From assembly GCA_010094045.1 (NCBI GenBank), contig ML986595.1:186001-250000 (forward strand): a stretch of DNA of 64,000 nt. Reading direction: 5' to 3'. The stretch is from Lojkania enalia. Taxonomy: Eukaryota; Ascomycota; Dothideomycetes; Pleosporales. The position numbers and the translations under genes were made by a program. Positions 36,790 to 49,502 of the stretch are shown here, one piece after another. Each line of letters starts with the position of its first letter. Positions within the stretch are counted from its first letter, which is position 1. The notes under the pieces were generated by a model. That model made no database searches. It saw nothing but the letters and a program-made list of their open reading frames with translations, and was not told the DNA's origin.

Positions 36790-39725
36790 ATGCCTTCAGG
36801 ATCGGCCGACTCGCCCGAAGAGATTTTGATTCGGGCCCTCGCTGAATCAAACGACTCCAGGCACTCCCCTCCGGGCGCCAACGGCCAAGACCAGTGCAAG
36901 GACGATGCGGCAAACAAGCCAAAGCGAATTGCGTGCGTCCTGTGTCGCAAGAGAAAGTTGCGGTGCGATGGCATGCGTCCGACGTGCGGAACCTGCAAAC
37001 GGCTCGCCCATGACTGCGCCTACGACGAGGTGCGCAAGAAGAGTGGACCAAAGAGGGGTTATGTGAAGCTGTTGGAGGCGCGACTGCGTATGTTCCCTAT
37101 CAATCCGTTCTACACAGAACACTATCTAACCTCACATCCGTGCAGAGCAAGTAGAAACACTCCTCAAGAACCAGGAATCGACCGATCAGAACAAAGATGC
37201 CTCCCGCCAGGATGCAACATCTGCATACGTTGCAAACACTATACAGCAGGGCAGGCCCGATGCTAGTGGATACCTAGGAGCTAGCGATAAGGCTGGAATT
37301 ACATTTCCAGAGTCGATATCGCCGGGACCGGATGGCTTTCAAGCCTCCGGCTCGACGAATGCGAATTCAGCAGAAGGTGAATATCCATGGGAGATGATAG
37401 GGTTGGGTCTGGATGAGCCGTTGCCACCCCAGGATGTCATGGACGACCTGTAAGTCCATATTCTATGTTAGAATTGTGTGATGAGGGTCTAATGTGCGCA
37501 GATATAACCTCTATTTTACCAAGATCCACCCTTCGTTGCCAGTCATTCATAGGCCGCGATTTCTTGCTGCAATGAACCTAGCACCGCACATGCGACCACC
37601 CGTCTGCTTGCGCTATATAATGTGGACCCTGGCGGCTTCTGTCACCGACAAATACGATGCCCTTCAAGAACATTTTTACCACAGAGCTAGGAAATACGCT
37701 CAAATGGACGAGATGAGGGGCCATGGCGAATCTACCATCACACTAGCCCATTGTCAAGCTTGGACCCTCCTGGCTACATATGAATTCAAGCAAATGTACT
37801 TTCCCCGAGCCTGGATGTCTGCTGGAAGAGCAGTTCGGCTTGCACAAATGATGCAGCTCCATAGACTGGACGGGATTGGGCTAGACGTAAAGCAATGCCT
37901 GCCACCGCCGAAAGACTGGACAGAAAGAGAAGAGCGAAGGAGAACGTTTTGGATGGCGTTCTGCATTGATCGTTACGCCAGTATTGGAACCGGATGGCCC
38001 ATGTCGATAGATGAGCGAGACGTGAGTTCCTGTCTCATTTGTGCTTCTCTAGGCGACTAATTGTATGTTTAGATTTTAACCAACCTCCCCTCCACTGAAG
38101 ACGCATTCGACAAGAGCAAACCAATGCCCACTTGCACATTGGACCAAGCAATGAACGGACAAGGAGCATCACAGCTTCATCCTTTTGGTGGAATCGTACT
38201 AACGGCTGCACTCTTCGGTCATAACCTCCTCCATCTCCATCGGCCAGGCCCCGATGATCGCGACGACGACATGAACGGAGGATTCTGGACTAGACATCGT
38301 AAAATTGAGAATATCCTTCTCAGCACCTCTCTCGCTCTTCCAGACTCCCTGCGACTGCCGACTGGCTTACCAGACCCCAATGTCGTTTTCTTAAATATGA
38401 GCATTCATACTTCAGCCATCTGCCTCCATCAAGCTGCGATCTACAAGGCGGATAAGCATCGCTTACCCGTGAGTATTAGTAATGAGAGTAAGATTCGTTG
38501 TGTGACCGCGGCTGCGGGAATTGCCTCGGTAATGAGAATGATAAGCCATCTGGACTTGGCCGCCGTAAGCCGCAATGACCAACTAGCTAGTGAGCTGATT
38601 TCTAACATTGGATAGATGAATCCGTTTATATCATTTTGCGTATACGTTGCGGCACGTGTTTTTGTCCAGTACCTCAAAACTCGACCTAAAGACCAGCAAA
38701 TGAATTCGTCGCTACAATTTCTCCTCCAGGCAATGCAGGCACTACGACGGAAGAACCCTCTGACCGAATCATTTTTGGTTCAGTTGGATCTTGACCTGGA
38801 GAGCGCAGGCATACTAGGTCTCCAGCAGAAGCCCTACCTTCCGCCAAAGAGCAACGCGGTAAGCAGTCTCTCGCAGCCTGGGAAGCCCGAGAAATATTAT
38901 TCAGGGTAAGCTCTATTTTCGTTTCAATTGCTAATCAATGCCCTCTAGTCCAACGCAATTCCCATCAATTCTGACGCTGTTGCATGTAGTCCAATTTTTG
39001 AGATTCGAGAATCCCAGTCAGCGACAGCCCCCATGAATCAATTTGGGAATTCTGATGCTATGGCGCAAATTGCAGCAGCGCAATACCCTGGCAACTCCCC
39101 AGACCCGCCGTTCCATGTCACGAATGCGACAAGTATGAACCTAGATACGCTGAACACTCCTTTTGCTCCTACACATAGCAGCAAACGAATGGAGCTCCCA
39201 TCCAGAGACAGGTCGTCTAATCCTAGCAGATACACTCCAAGCGGAATTGGCTTGTCTCCCAACAGCTTCAGCATGACTGACAGTAACGAGATGGATACAT
39301 CAGGTGATGCAGGCGGCGATCAGCCGAGCCCATCGACAACATCGCAGTCTAGAGGCGGTTCTACGTCCCATACATCATATTCTCCGGGAAATCAGCAGGA
39401 AGAGTCGCAGCATTCGCAATTCCAGCCTTCACCAAAAGGGTTATCAAATCAAGTTCCCTTACCCGGCTCCTCTGCTCCAAGCACGAATACGAGCTTCTTT
39501 GCCACGAGTGAAGACATTTTCAACGCGGCCATGTACAGCACGGGAGGCCAGTTGGGAAACGACTCTTTGTTCAACAGTTCCATGATGGACGGCTGGGAAA
39601 TGTCCGGCATGGGTACTGGGACGGGGATGACCCCCATGTCTGAAGGAGGGTGGAATCAAATGCTCGAGAGTATTAACTTAGGCTGGGAGAGTATTGGCCC
39701 GCCGCACGGGAATACTCAAACTTAA
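36790..39725 (+). CDS. Zn2Cys6 transcription factor with fungal_trans domain
   Basis: Six exons: 36790-37087, 37146-37449, 37502-38021, 38073-38564, 38616-38905 and 38990-39725. Introns are 50-84 nt, with branch sites such as CTATCTAAC and TTCTAAC. Product is about 879 residues. The zinc cluster is CVLCRKRKLRC with ligands C49, C52, C59, C66, C69 and C76 (spacing 2-6-6-2-6), followed by a basic linker. A fungal_trans middle homology domain starts at YNLYFTKIHPSLPVIHRPRF and includes CQAWTLLATYEF, RAWMSAGRAVRLAQMMQLHR and RRRTFWMAFCIDRY. The C-terminal 230 residues are Ser/Gln/Pro-rich with an end like activator tails (NLGWESIGPP). It is a sequence-specific nuclear regulator. Targets are not known. 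The alternative splice acceptor at 38949 would shift frame, so 38989 was chosen. Confidence 0.87.
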
Positions 39726-40630
39726 GTAGAACAGAGCAGAGGGGAGATGCTCTGGGGATATGATTTGTGATTGTACCGAAAAGTATACCCAATTCTATTG
39801 GTGGATTGCATCGAGATTTCTATATGGATAGCATCTTTTAATGATTATACGACGGGCCTGGATGTTCGAGACTAGATTGGGGCTTTTCCATGGATTCGGT
39901 ATCGCAGCGCCAGCTGGCAATCAGCGTTGCCAGGATGAATTGTCGCCACACCGCTCTTGTACAGTATAGCACGACTGTTATTGAAGCTATTGATAGCGTC
40001 AACGTCAAACAGTTATGAGACGACTGTTGTAATGATATTAGTGTGAGAAGCACAATCATCGGTGTAGAGCATTTAATAACATAGGGTGATGCTCCTGGTG
40101 TGTGATGGAATGGCTCAGGTGCCGATGGAATCATCGCCGATGCTAATGCGGCAATGATATGGCTTACAGGGATGGTGCTCTGGAGCCAATACTGGTTGCC
40201 ATAGAGAGGCGGTTAGTGTTTAGTCGCCATGTTTGACCTCTGACCTAACATAACACGGCCGGCCCTCAATCAAGAACTTTTGGGCTTCTTCATCAATAAT
40301 TTATCAAAGTACTCACCCTTATAAGGACAGCTTCAATGAAGTGAAGTGTCAATCTTGCGTGCGTCCACGTTCGCCGCATATTCCCGTAGTAATGCCTATC
40401 CGAGGACTGCCCCTTCAGGTTTGGTGTATTCCTTCGCTTATCCATATCGGGCATCGCTCCTCATCCCATCAAACCCCTCTTTTGACGTCTACAAAATGCT
40501 CGCCTTCCTGTCGCCAAGTTTCCTCCTCATCTCTTTCCCTTAATTTTTTTTTTAACTCTATCTCGGTGCCTCTACTGCCGGATGGTAATACCTTTCTACG
40601 CCTCGCCTGCCTTTTCCTTCTATCTTATCT
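39726..40630. other. intergenic after zinc-cluster gene
   Basis: No gene seen. An A/T-rich string lies near 40536-40556. May include the unrecognised 3' end of the adjacent Tc1-like relic. Confidence 0.45.
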
Positions 40631-41360
40631 CTAGTTACTAATCAAAAATTCGCTCTCTAACTCGCTAATGTTCTCAAAGAACACCAAGGGGGCTTTGTAC
40701 TCAAACGCAATGAAGCTCCATACTATCCCGCACGAGAGCTGCTTAAATTTAGGTATACAGCACTCAGGGTGGTACTTCTCCTCAGCTTCCCTCGTCACCC
40801 ACACTTCCCCCTGCCCCATAACCACAAACATCTTATCCCCCTATACACAATTCGCCCACTGCTCGCCACCCCAGTATAGGTACTCCTATACCCACTTTAA
40901 GCGATCCTGCATGTGCCGGAGTATAAATAAGGGCTTCTCTGTTGGCTTACATTGATGGTACATCTCTTTTTTAAACGACTTAATGAAGATACGTCGACAA
41001 CTTGTACACGAAGCTCTTACGCGATCTCCTCTTAAGTCTTCTTTTATTTCTCAGTGTTGAGAGTAGCCTATTAAGTAAGGAGAATTCGAATCAGCGTTGG
41101 ATTCCTTAGCTAATAGCCCTTCGGTTTTATAAGCGTCTTTAGCCTGCGCAGGTAGCAAGAGACTATAGATTTACTGATTCTAAATTGCTCTAAGATCTCT
41201 ATTTAAGTTCCTCCTATCTTGTAATGAGTGTGGATTCGAATACGTTCTTTATACGTAAAGCGACGTTGCGGTGTCTTCACGAGTAACGGCTAGCTGAGGT
41301 GAGCTAGAAAAGATATCTGGATTACTTAGTGAGCAGCATATAAAGTCAAGCATTGAGGCC
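40631..41360 (-). pseudogene. decayed Tc1/mariner-like transposase
   Basis: On the minus strand, from about 40960 to 40631, the reading is LKWV-stop-EYLYW, GGEQWANCV-stop-GDKMFVV, then MGQGEVWVTREAEEKYH and CIPKFKQLSCGIVWSFIAF. This matches the catalytic region of fungal Tc1/mariner transposases, where CV-stop-GDK stands for a conserved VWGDK/VWSDE with the first catalytic Asp. Two TAG stops interrupt it, the second at a conserved tryptophan. Upstream sequence to about 41360 has only short, shifted pieces that may be the helix-turn-helix part (a serine-isoleucine-rich segment near 41180). No intact inverted repeats were found, so the element is an old immobile copy. Confidence 0.6.
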
Positions 41361-42121
41361 GGCGGGAAAGTCGTCTTGTGGACTTTTTTTAAATTGCATA
41401 GCCGTCTCAGAAAGAGCAGGTAAGCGCTCGGTAGCTAGGGTGAAAGATTGGGCCATGAATGTTGAGTAGTAGATTAGAATGCTCGCCTATATCTTATATA
41501 GCTTATTCTAGCTCTTACTGCAAGTCTTAGATAATTACTAATAATATAGGTTATTAAGTATTTTACTTCCTATCGTTTTACTTCGGCTTTTATAGAAGTA
41601 AATATGAATATTCCAAAATAATAGTTTACATTATAGACGACACTTTTTCCTAACAAGTCCAGCCTTAGTTACCCCAGCATAAGCAGCTTAAATTGTCGTA
41701 GATTTCGAAGTATATAATATATCTAGTAGAGTTAACTTACTTAACTACATGTAGTAGAATCTGGTGATAGCGGGCCGCTGCCTCGACTGGAAGGGTATGT
41801 AGACTCGGATCTTCTACTGGCGCAGGAACCATTCGCGGCAGGATATAAATAATGCGGCATAGAGGGTAGCGTACGTGTTACTATAGATCCTGGACATGTC
41901 TGCGCACTGGTTCTCCGAATCGGAGATATCGTCCTGCAGGATGCATACTGTATCGACCCTGGCTAGAGACGATCAAGTCCTACTCGACAAATCCTCAGCT
42001 TCTCGACCGTCCCACGGGTGGATTTTTCGAGTGCACGAATAGGTCGCTGACGTCACTCTATCGCTTCCCAACATTTCTTTAATACCTCTCCGCCGTTAGA
42101 ACAAACAACCTAACTACCACC
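41361..42121. other. AT-rich intergenic region and promoter of HNH relic
   Basis: AT-rich from about 41460 to 41760 with no gene. The last 100 nt before 42122 look like a fungal leader (CTAACTACCACCATGG). Confidence 0.45.
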
Positions 42122-43373
42122 ATGGTGTCTACGGGTGGACCTGAAACGGAATTTCATGATCCGCATCGCCAAGAGTTACTTGAAACTTTGAACAATGCTC
42201 TATCTGCCGATATTATACGACCAACAGCCCGGGCGTGCCTGTGGCTGAGCAACATTGATAGCTTAGCTAACCTTGTCGCCCTGACTCAAGCGTCGCCTAC
42301 TACTATGAAAGTTTATTTTGAAAGTATAGAATCTTCTACAAGAATAGCTCCAACATACAAGTTGCTAACCTTATCTAAGTCAATCGCTAATATTTTTAGG
42401 GACTCAACGGAAACGACCAGCCTCTGTCGCTTCTACTTTACAGAATCCTTCTTCTCCACTCCGACCTTCCACCCCGCAGCAACTTACCACTCCACTACAG
42501 CCATCTCCGTTGCATCAACCACCTTCGCCACAGTGTCATGGACGAAAGCGAAATAGCAGTGGACAGCTGGTAAATACTCGCTCTAAGGCACAGCGAGACC
42601 TAGTTAGTCTACCCTAGGTCTTAGTTCATAATGTATCTTTCTTACTAATAATAGCTAATGCCGTCAGAGGGACCAAAGGAAATGTATTCTTACTAAGTCT
42701 GGCGAGCCGAATAAAGTCGCACATATCTACCCATTCTCTATGCGATACGAGGATAACAGTACTAAGGAAGGGCCCTCTTTTTGGGACACCTTACGAATGT
42801 TTTGGTCTAAGGAACGTGTAGATGCCCGGTATAACGCAATATTCCCTCTTGGAACAGAGGTCTGTCAGAACCTTGTATGCCTCGCCCCGCACGCCCATGC
42901 ATATTGGGAAAGAGCTATTTCGCCCTTAGACCGGTTAGAATGTCTGACGACAAAAAACGTCTAGATATACAGTTTTTCTGGCTATCATCAAACCCCTACG
43001 TTACAAGAGTCAATGTCTTACAAGTTCCTTCATAACCGGATTTAGATCAAGGTCCGAACTTAGCCAGGCTATTCAACCATGAGACTTGCGCGAAGATCAG
43101 TTCTGGATCCGAAATTTCTCTCAAAACCGATGATCCAGTATCACGGCCGTTGCCAGACTTCAGGCTATTAGAGATGCAATAGTTTCTACACCGCGCAACG
43201 GCAAGGAGTGGGGCTGCTAAACCCCAGGACGACATTCACAATGATGACGATGGCGATGATGATATTATAAAAACCCTACGGAATCGGTGGGATATGCACA
43301 CAGAGGATGACTGGGATATGGATATAGAGGAAGGGCCGGCTATGTACTTGGGGACTTCGCCAGAGCGTTTGTA
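42122..43373 (+). pseudogene. HNH endonuclease-domain protein, degraded
   Basis: Opens with an intact 144-codon frame from the ATG at 42122 (helical N-terminus MVSTGGPETEFHDPH), then changes frame through a proline/serine-rich linker. The HNH core follows near 42668-42760 in frame with ORF 42740-42964: RDQRKCILTKSGEPNKVAHIY, with AHIYPFSMRYED containing the active-site histidine, and VCQNLVCLAPHAHAYW. After a further frame change at about 42946 it reads SDDKKRLDIQFFWLSSNPYV, then has a TAA at 43033 and, at 43180, a TAG in EMQ-stop-FLHRAT where the family has W. Such HNH_2 proteins are abundant and lineage-expanded in filamentous fungi. This copy cannot make a full protein. Confidence 0.65.
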
Positions 43374-44463
43374 GGACGAACGCTTCCCTACGCAGCCCCC
43401 AAGAATTCAAATATTCGGGCATATGGTCACACTCCGTGATGGAGGATCCGGCGAAGGAGAGGACCACAAATAATTCTAATTAATAAGGCTTAGGTAGCAC
43501 CAGCATAGCTACATGTGACAAATTTACTATGGTAATTATTATATTAATGGAATGAAAATAGAAAGCGATGTATCAATGTATTTTTCTTTTAATAGCATGG
43601 AGAGTATTCTAAATTATCTCGACGCAACACGCTAAATGCGTAGAATCAAACACCTTACAATACATAAGTTCCAGCCTCAGGTTTCTATGGTGTTTGATTC
43701 AGGATCGATTAGGATATGTACAGGGAGCGCCGACCAAGAGGTAGGGGATCGACAGCGCCTCCGTCACGTAAGCTGCGTCTCGGAACACCTCAGTCATTTC
43801 GTGGCCGCACATTACTGGTTGCCTCAGGGCGATGGAAGACGCAGTCGTCTTGAGCTGCGTCTTGCCATCCTCGAGTGAGCCCTCTAGCTGTGAAAAAGGC
43901 CTACATTAAAATCAGAGATAGCAAATTCAGTAGATCGCTCGCGCTAATGCATAGTAATGACGTTGTGTTGCGAGATATTACGCGGTTTACAAGCTTCGCA
44001 TTTTGATGCCGGTGCCCAGGAACTATATGTCGAGGAACCATGTGTCTAGGGACTATATAGGCTCGCTTAATTACAAATTAATAAGACAGACCGATAGCAG
44101 ACCACACAGAACAGGCTGCCAAATGTAATAGGAGCCTACATTAAATGAGGGTAGGAAGGGGGAGCTGTATAGTGTGATGAGGTGTGAGCAAATACAGGGG
44201 GTTGATGGAGGGCAAGCGCACGCGCGTCAAACTCTTCTGAGTGCAGGAAAGGCGATATTCTAGCGAGGCAGGCATGGCGGAGGAAGCATCTATAACATAT
44301 TGGCAGGATGGATGTAGATCTATTTTGGCTCGTTCAGTTGTTGTGGATTTTAAAAGCATGAAACCAGACAGCATGGGGTTGCAGGGGGTTGGGCTTGGCA
44401 CTTCGGGTCCCCGGACATAAGAGCTACAGTGGTAAACAAGAAGCGTAAACACTCACATCCAAC
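43374..44463. other. intergenic, promoter of LIM gene
   Basis: No gene. A stretch near 44010-44080 contains three similar GGAAC/GGGACTATAT strings, perhaps the end of an old repeat element. Confidence 0.4.
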
Positions 44464-47375
44464 ATGCACAAGCCGAAGGAGCATGAGCGGGCGACCTCGC
44501 CCACGCCAACGTACATGTCATCGGCTCAGATGGGTATGGAAGGTATAATTAAAGCATTCCGGGGCTTTTTACTAATGCCTTTACAACAGCAAACTATCTA
44601 CAGGACTTACGCACCAACCGCCCGGCTCGTCCCAACGGCTCTCGTCCTCCTCCGGCCCAATTCAGTACCTGGTCCAGTCGGACGTCCTCTCGATATGTCG
44701 CCTCACCTGCCGTGTCTCCCTTCTCTCAAATCACCTTTAAGGAAGCCGGCGTCGACGTAGATGCTATTCCGCCGCCGGTTCCGGTACCGGCAGCCGAGCC
44801 CCAATACAAAACACACCTCCGAAAAACATCCAATATGAGTATAGACGAGGTGCTCGCGACAGGTCGGCCCCTTGTTCAGCCGCCGCGGGGTCGCGACATT
44901 TCAAGGTCTACCGTTAGGGATCGGACGCCTAGCGTGACGTATCGGGAGAACGGACAGCGCCGAGTTGAGCGCGAGGAAGCCAGGGCGTTGAGGATTGCTA
45001 TGGAGGAATTGGATCTCAAGGAAGAGCGAAACTTGTACAATGCTGCACGAGATGAAGCCGCCGACTTGGTCTGGAAGCATCAGAACCCGAACGCCCCAGG
45101 CGTTAATCCAGACGCTCCATATTCTTACCCTGGGCTGGCTGAAAGAGGAAACCACCAAAGAAGTCGTAGCCTAGGCCGTGGTGAAGATTTACAGCTTTCT
45201 CAATCAAAGCTCAGAAAGAGGAACTCAACGGGGAATTCGGCGTCCGGCAGTAGGAGCAGCAGTCTGCAGAGCCATCGTACGGCGAGTGGAGAATCAGTCA
45301 CAGCAAACGCTGATCTTAGCTCACCCCCCTCCAAAAATGATAGCGGAATTGGCAGCAAACCCGAGGCTCTTGCTTCCCTTCCTGACAATACATCGAATAT
45401 CGTCGACCCGAAACAGCGTAGGCGCAGTAGCGGTTCAAGGAGGAAGATCAGCGCCAGCCTATTTAAAAACCCGGGTGATCAAATTTATGAGGAGCCTGAA
45501 GAAGAGGCTCAGTCACCCGCCATCACCAATCCCTCAGCGCCGGCAAAGTTACCGCTGCAGATGAGGCGCAATCCCTTTAGTCGGGTACAGTTCGCCAAAG
45601 ACATGAACCTCGTCAGAGCGAATACTGATCCAGCAATGAGCATCAAACGGTTCGACCGATATGAGATTCAGAATAACCCACCCTCTCAATCGCGAAATGC
45701 TGGCTACATGTCAAACATGCCGCTCAATACATCTATGGAAGGCCAGAAATTGGAGGCCGAGCATGAGGCTGAAGTAAGGATGAAAGATGGCAAGGAGATC
45801 CGAAGCGATGATATTCGTGCTGCGACGAGCATGAGACTTAAAGATAGAAGTGCCAAGCTGCCCACCCCAACTGTTGTCTCGGATAGCCCTGGAAGGCCAA
45901 TTGTCTCGTTCCAGAATGACTGGAAGCCAAAAGAAGTAGAACTCAAGCAGGAGATGTCAGTTCTACCCCAGTCAGTACCTAGGCCAGCTGATCAAATACT
46001 AGCTGCTCCTCAACATTTTTCCAAGGCTGCCACGTCTCCTGTCATTCCAACTATCAATATCCCAGATGATGCAGCACGTACGAGCGCGGTATCATCTTCT
46101 GCTCCAACTCCGCAGCTTAAGGTTGCTCCTCCTTCGCCCTCAATAAGGGTCGGCAGGGGTCAAGCCCCCGTCATCCAGATCTACGAAGACCCACCAGCTA
46201 GGCGTCCGTTCAATGCCAGCACATCAAGGAAAGTCAACACTCCTCAATCCTCTACGCCTCCCATACCAACAATAAGCGTGTCTCAGGCCACTTCAGCGCG
46301 CTCTAAGTCAACTCCAGCGCCTTCCATTCCGACGATCACTGTCCAAGAGACACCATCGATCTCAGTCACCCCCGCCGACCGAAATCAAAGTGTAAAAGCA
46401 CCATCAATATCGGCTACACAACCTATTCCAACCATCTCCGTCAACGAAACACCCACTTCTCCTAGTGGACCGAAGGTCAATGCTCCTTCTATTAGCGTTA
46501 CTCCTTCCGAGCCAGCCAACATTAATGGGCCGGCATCTTCCACCCGTCCACTTCCATGCCCTAAAGATAGTTCTTCGAAGCCGTTACCGCGGTCCAACGC
46601 TGCGGGCTCTCGTTCCCACCGGACGCTAACGACAGTTCGTACAGGGGCTCTTTGTACTCATTGTGCGCTTCCTATCGCTGGGCGCATCGTTTCTGCTGCT
46701 GGATCTCGCTTCCACCCCGAGTGCTTTCTCTGCCATCACTGCGGTGAGCATCTCGAATGTGTTGCTTTCTACCCAGAACCAGACAACAAACGCGCCGAAC
46801 GCATCGCCCGAATCCAAGCTCGCATGCGCGGAGATGATATCGAGTTTCTTCCAACACACCCTACACCAGCAGACATGCAGCGTCTCGAGCAAGAAGACGG
46901 AGATGAGGGAATGCGTTTCTACTGCCACCTCGATTTTCACGAACTCTTCAGCCCACGATGCAAGTCGTGCAAGACGCCAATTGAGGGTGAAGTAGTAGTG
47001 GCTTGTGGTGCGGAATGGCATGTTGGGCATTTCTTCTGCGCGCAGTGCGGCGATCCATTTGATTCGAAGACGCCGTTTGTGGAAAAGGATGGATATGCTT
47101 GGTGCGTGGATTGCCATACTAATCGATATAGTACCAAGTGTAAGAAATGTAGACGGCCGGTGACGGATACGGTGGTTAAGGCGCTAGGGGCGGAGTGGCA
47201 TGTGGGATGTTTCTGTTGTGTGGTATGTTCTCCCTGTTTCTTCTGGAGAATGTCGTGATGTGCTAATGATGGCTAGGAATGTTCTGGGCCCTTTAATGAC
47301 GGCCGATATTTCCTACGTGGCGACTCTCAGGATCCGGTGTGTGTTAGGTGTGAGGAGAAGAGGCTAAAGGCTTGA
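44464..47375 (+). CDS. LIM-domain protein, paxillin-like
   Basis: Exon 1 is 44464-44533, the intron is 44534-44589, exon 2 is 44590-47222, the intron is 47223-47276 and exon 3 is 47277-47375, giving about 933 residues. Splicing gives a QMANYLQDLRTNRPARPNG start typical of this fungal group. Residues 25-700 are Ser/Pro-rich and basic, including internal repeats with IPTISV and PSISVTP. The C-terminus from about residue 711 holds three LIM zinc-binding domains: CTHCALPIAGR...CFLCHHC, then CKSCKTPIEGE...FFCAQC and CKKCRRPVTDT...CFCCVEC. Each has the Cys-X2-Cys and His-X2-Cys pattern. The arrangement resembles Pxl1/paxillin-type scaffolds that act at the cortex, septum or polarity sites with actin and Rho regulators. 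No catalytic domain. The splice of exon 3 restores the last LIM finger. Confidence 0.9.
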
Positions 47376-48839
47376 TCGTGGCAGCTGTATCTGTCACTGG
47401 GCTGGCCCTGGATTATTATTATTGAGGTGATCGTGCTGGAATAGTATTGTGGTTGTCATTTTTTTGCATTTGAGTGGACCTGCCCCGTGGATTAATGTCT
47501 TGTATGCCCACATTTCATGCATTGGAAAAAGAAAAGCATATATACGGAGTTTTGAGCAAGTTGTACTAGAAAGCTTCCGTCAAGTTTACTGCATTGATTT
47601 TTGTATTTGGATTTTGATCTGGATCTGGGAGCTTTTTTTGGATTTGAAACGGGCCGGTAGGCGTTTTGGGTTCGTAGCTTAAGCCGAGGCTAGGGCGAAA
47701 TATAGTGATAATGAATCTTTTACTTTGGACCTAAATTTGGTAAATAGCTCCAACATGTTGCTACGCCGGTTTTGTGAAGAAAGGTTATAGGTTATATATT
47801 TGATAGTCCGCTGAGGGATAGTAATAAATGTTGGAAGGAAATACTGGAGTTGGTATAGACAACTTTGCAAGGGCATATCTGCACCAACATAATTTACAAT
47901 TAAGAGCATTCTCCCTTGAAAACAATATCAATCTTCTAATGCTCCTGTTGCCTGCTCCTGTCTCTATTGTTTTGCAACGCTTTTGACGTTGCATCGGCAT
48001 AAAGAAGGGTGTTACTCCGGAACCAAGCCTCTTACTGTTCGATTTATATCCGGAAATATCATCTAGCTGAGAGTGTGGATACCTTAGGTCCGGCGTTGCT
48101 ACCATCAAATCTTACCCCTACCTATCGGCAAGGCAAACCGGCGGTGTGATGGAGTTTCGGAGCCGAAGATAGGAGGAATGGCACGAGGCGTTCATTGCGG
48201 TACGGTGGACGGACAGGATTCGAAGTCGTTGCTGCGCCCACTGCATCGTAAAGTCAAGTGTTAACAACCCCCAACAAGCTTTGAACGAGCCTCGCTGTTG
48301 CAGGAAAACATCTGTGCAATCCTAGAAATGAAGCGTAAAATCGGCTTTTGCGCGTCGGAGATTTGCGCTGCTGCCTATCGGAATCGCTGAACATTAAACA
48401 CCGATAGCGTTTCGTGCGAGACCAAGCCTCACCGACAGTATGAACATCCGTCGAGGTCGTGAATATCATCAAAGCGGGAATCCTCCCACCTCATCATGTC
48501 CAATAGATGCAGTTCTCTTGCGACGGACCCCACGATGGTCGGGACTTCGCAGTAACCGACCTGACAGAAGCACCAGCGTAGAACTCTGCAACACGAAGCA
48601 TGCTAACTTAGACTGAATAATAGTAGATCCTCCACCGGGCTGTTAAGTCTCACTTAAGGGCAACGTGGACTGCGACGTAAATATAAAAGGGAAGCTTGAG
48701 TTACAATGCTCTCTCATTAACTAGCCCTACTCCCCTTACCATATCCTACTTAATTTCTAGTCTTGCAACGCTCATCTCTCGATTGCTTCCACATCTTTAC
48801 ACCCAGTGCATTCTACCAGACGTGCCAAATACGGACATC
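47376..48839. other. intergenic, LIM 3' flank and nitroreductase promoter
   Basis: 1.46 kb without a recognised gene. A TATA-like box lies at 48680-48689. Confidence 0.5.
48680..48689 (+). promoter_or_regulatory. TATA-like box upstream of nitroreductase gene
   Basis: AATATAAAAG lies about 155 nt before the ATG at 48840, a normal spacing once a leader is included. Function not tested. Confidence 0.4.
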
Positions 48840-49502
48840 ATGGCATCTACTGTACCTTTCTTGGAGGCCGTTGCTAGCCGTCGCTCGATCTATACTCTCT
48901 CAAAAGAATCAACCATCCCTAACCACCGTATCCTCGAAATTGTGAAGCATGCACTCAAATACGCACCCTCGCCCTTCAACGTCCGCAGCGCTCGCTGCAT
49001 CGTCCTCTTCGGCGACGACCATTCCAAGCTCTGGCAAAATGCCTACCAAGTGACCGAGCAAGCCACACCGCAAGCCATCGAGATCCTGGGGCTCAAGATC
49101 AAAGGGCTCGAAGCCGCATACGGCACCGTACGTCCTGATCCTTCTACTCAGCAAGCAAATTTGACTAACGGCGTAGCGCAGGCAATGTGGTTCGACGACG
49201 AAGAAGCGTACAACGACCTAACCCCCCGCTTCGCCGCCCTCTCCAAGCAGTATCCCGAATGGGAGGAGCATTCTTCAGGCATGCATCAATTCATCGTGTG
49301 GACCGCGCTCGCAGCAGAAGGCATGGGAGCGAACCTTCAGCATTACCAATCCTCCATCTCCCCATTTGTGCACCAGATGTACGACGTGCCGGTATCATGG
49401 AAATTGAAGGCTCAGCTAGTGTTTGGGAAGCCTACGGCGCCGGCGGGGGTAGAGAAGCCGAAGATGCATTTGGACGATGCTCTGAAGGCTTATGGGATGT
49501 AG
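48840..49502 (+). CDS. nitroreductase family protein
   Basis: Exon 1 is 48840-49127, the intron is 49128-49181 (donor GTACGT, branch TGACTAAC, acceptor CGCAG) and exon 2 is 49182-49502, giving 202 residues. The FMN-binding SRRSIYTL motif (residues 13-20), the SPFNVRSAR segment and the HSSGMHQFIVWTALAAEGMGANLQHY helix identify the fungal Frm2/Hbn1-like nitroreductase group. These small flavoproteins reduce nitro or quinone compounds using NAD(P)H and are linked to oxidative and lipid stress. If the intron were not removed the frame stays open, adding 18 residues, but it interrupts the conserved YGT-MWFDDEEA region. The upstream ATG at 48705 in the same frame is less likely because the family starts just before the SRRS motif. 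Confidence 0.9.
   Translation: MASTVPFLEAVASRRSIYTLSKESTIPNHRILEIVKHALKYAPSPFNVRSARCIVLFGDDHSKLWQNAYQVTEQATPQAIEILGLKIKGLEAAYGTVRPDPSTQQANLTNGVAQAMWFDDEEAYNDLTPRFAALSKQYPEWEEHSSGMHQFIVWTALAAEGMGANLQHYQSSISPFVHQMYDVPVSWKLKAQLVFGKPTAPAGVEKPKMHLDDALKAYGM

Noticed and set aside
49128..49181. Reading through the nitroreductase intron as coding
   Set aside because: The frame is open, but it inserts 18 residues into a conserved region and has textbook donor, branch and acceptor sites.
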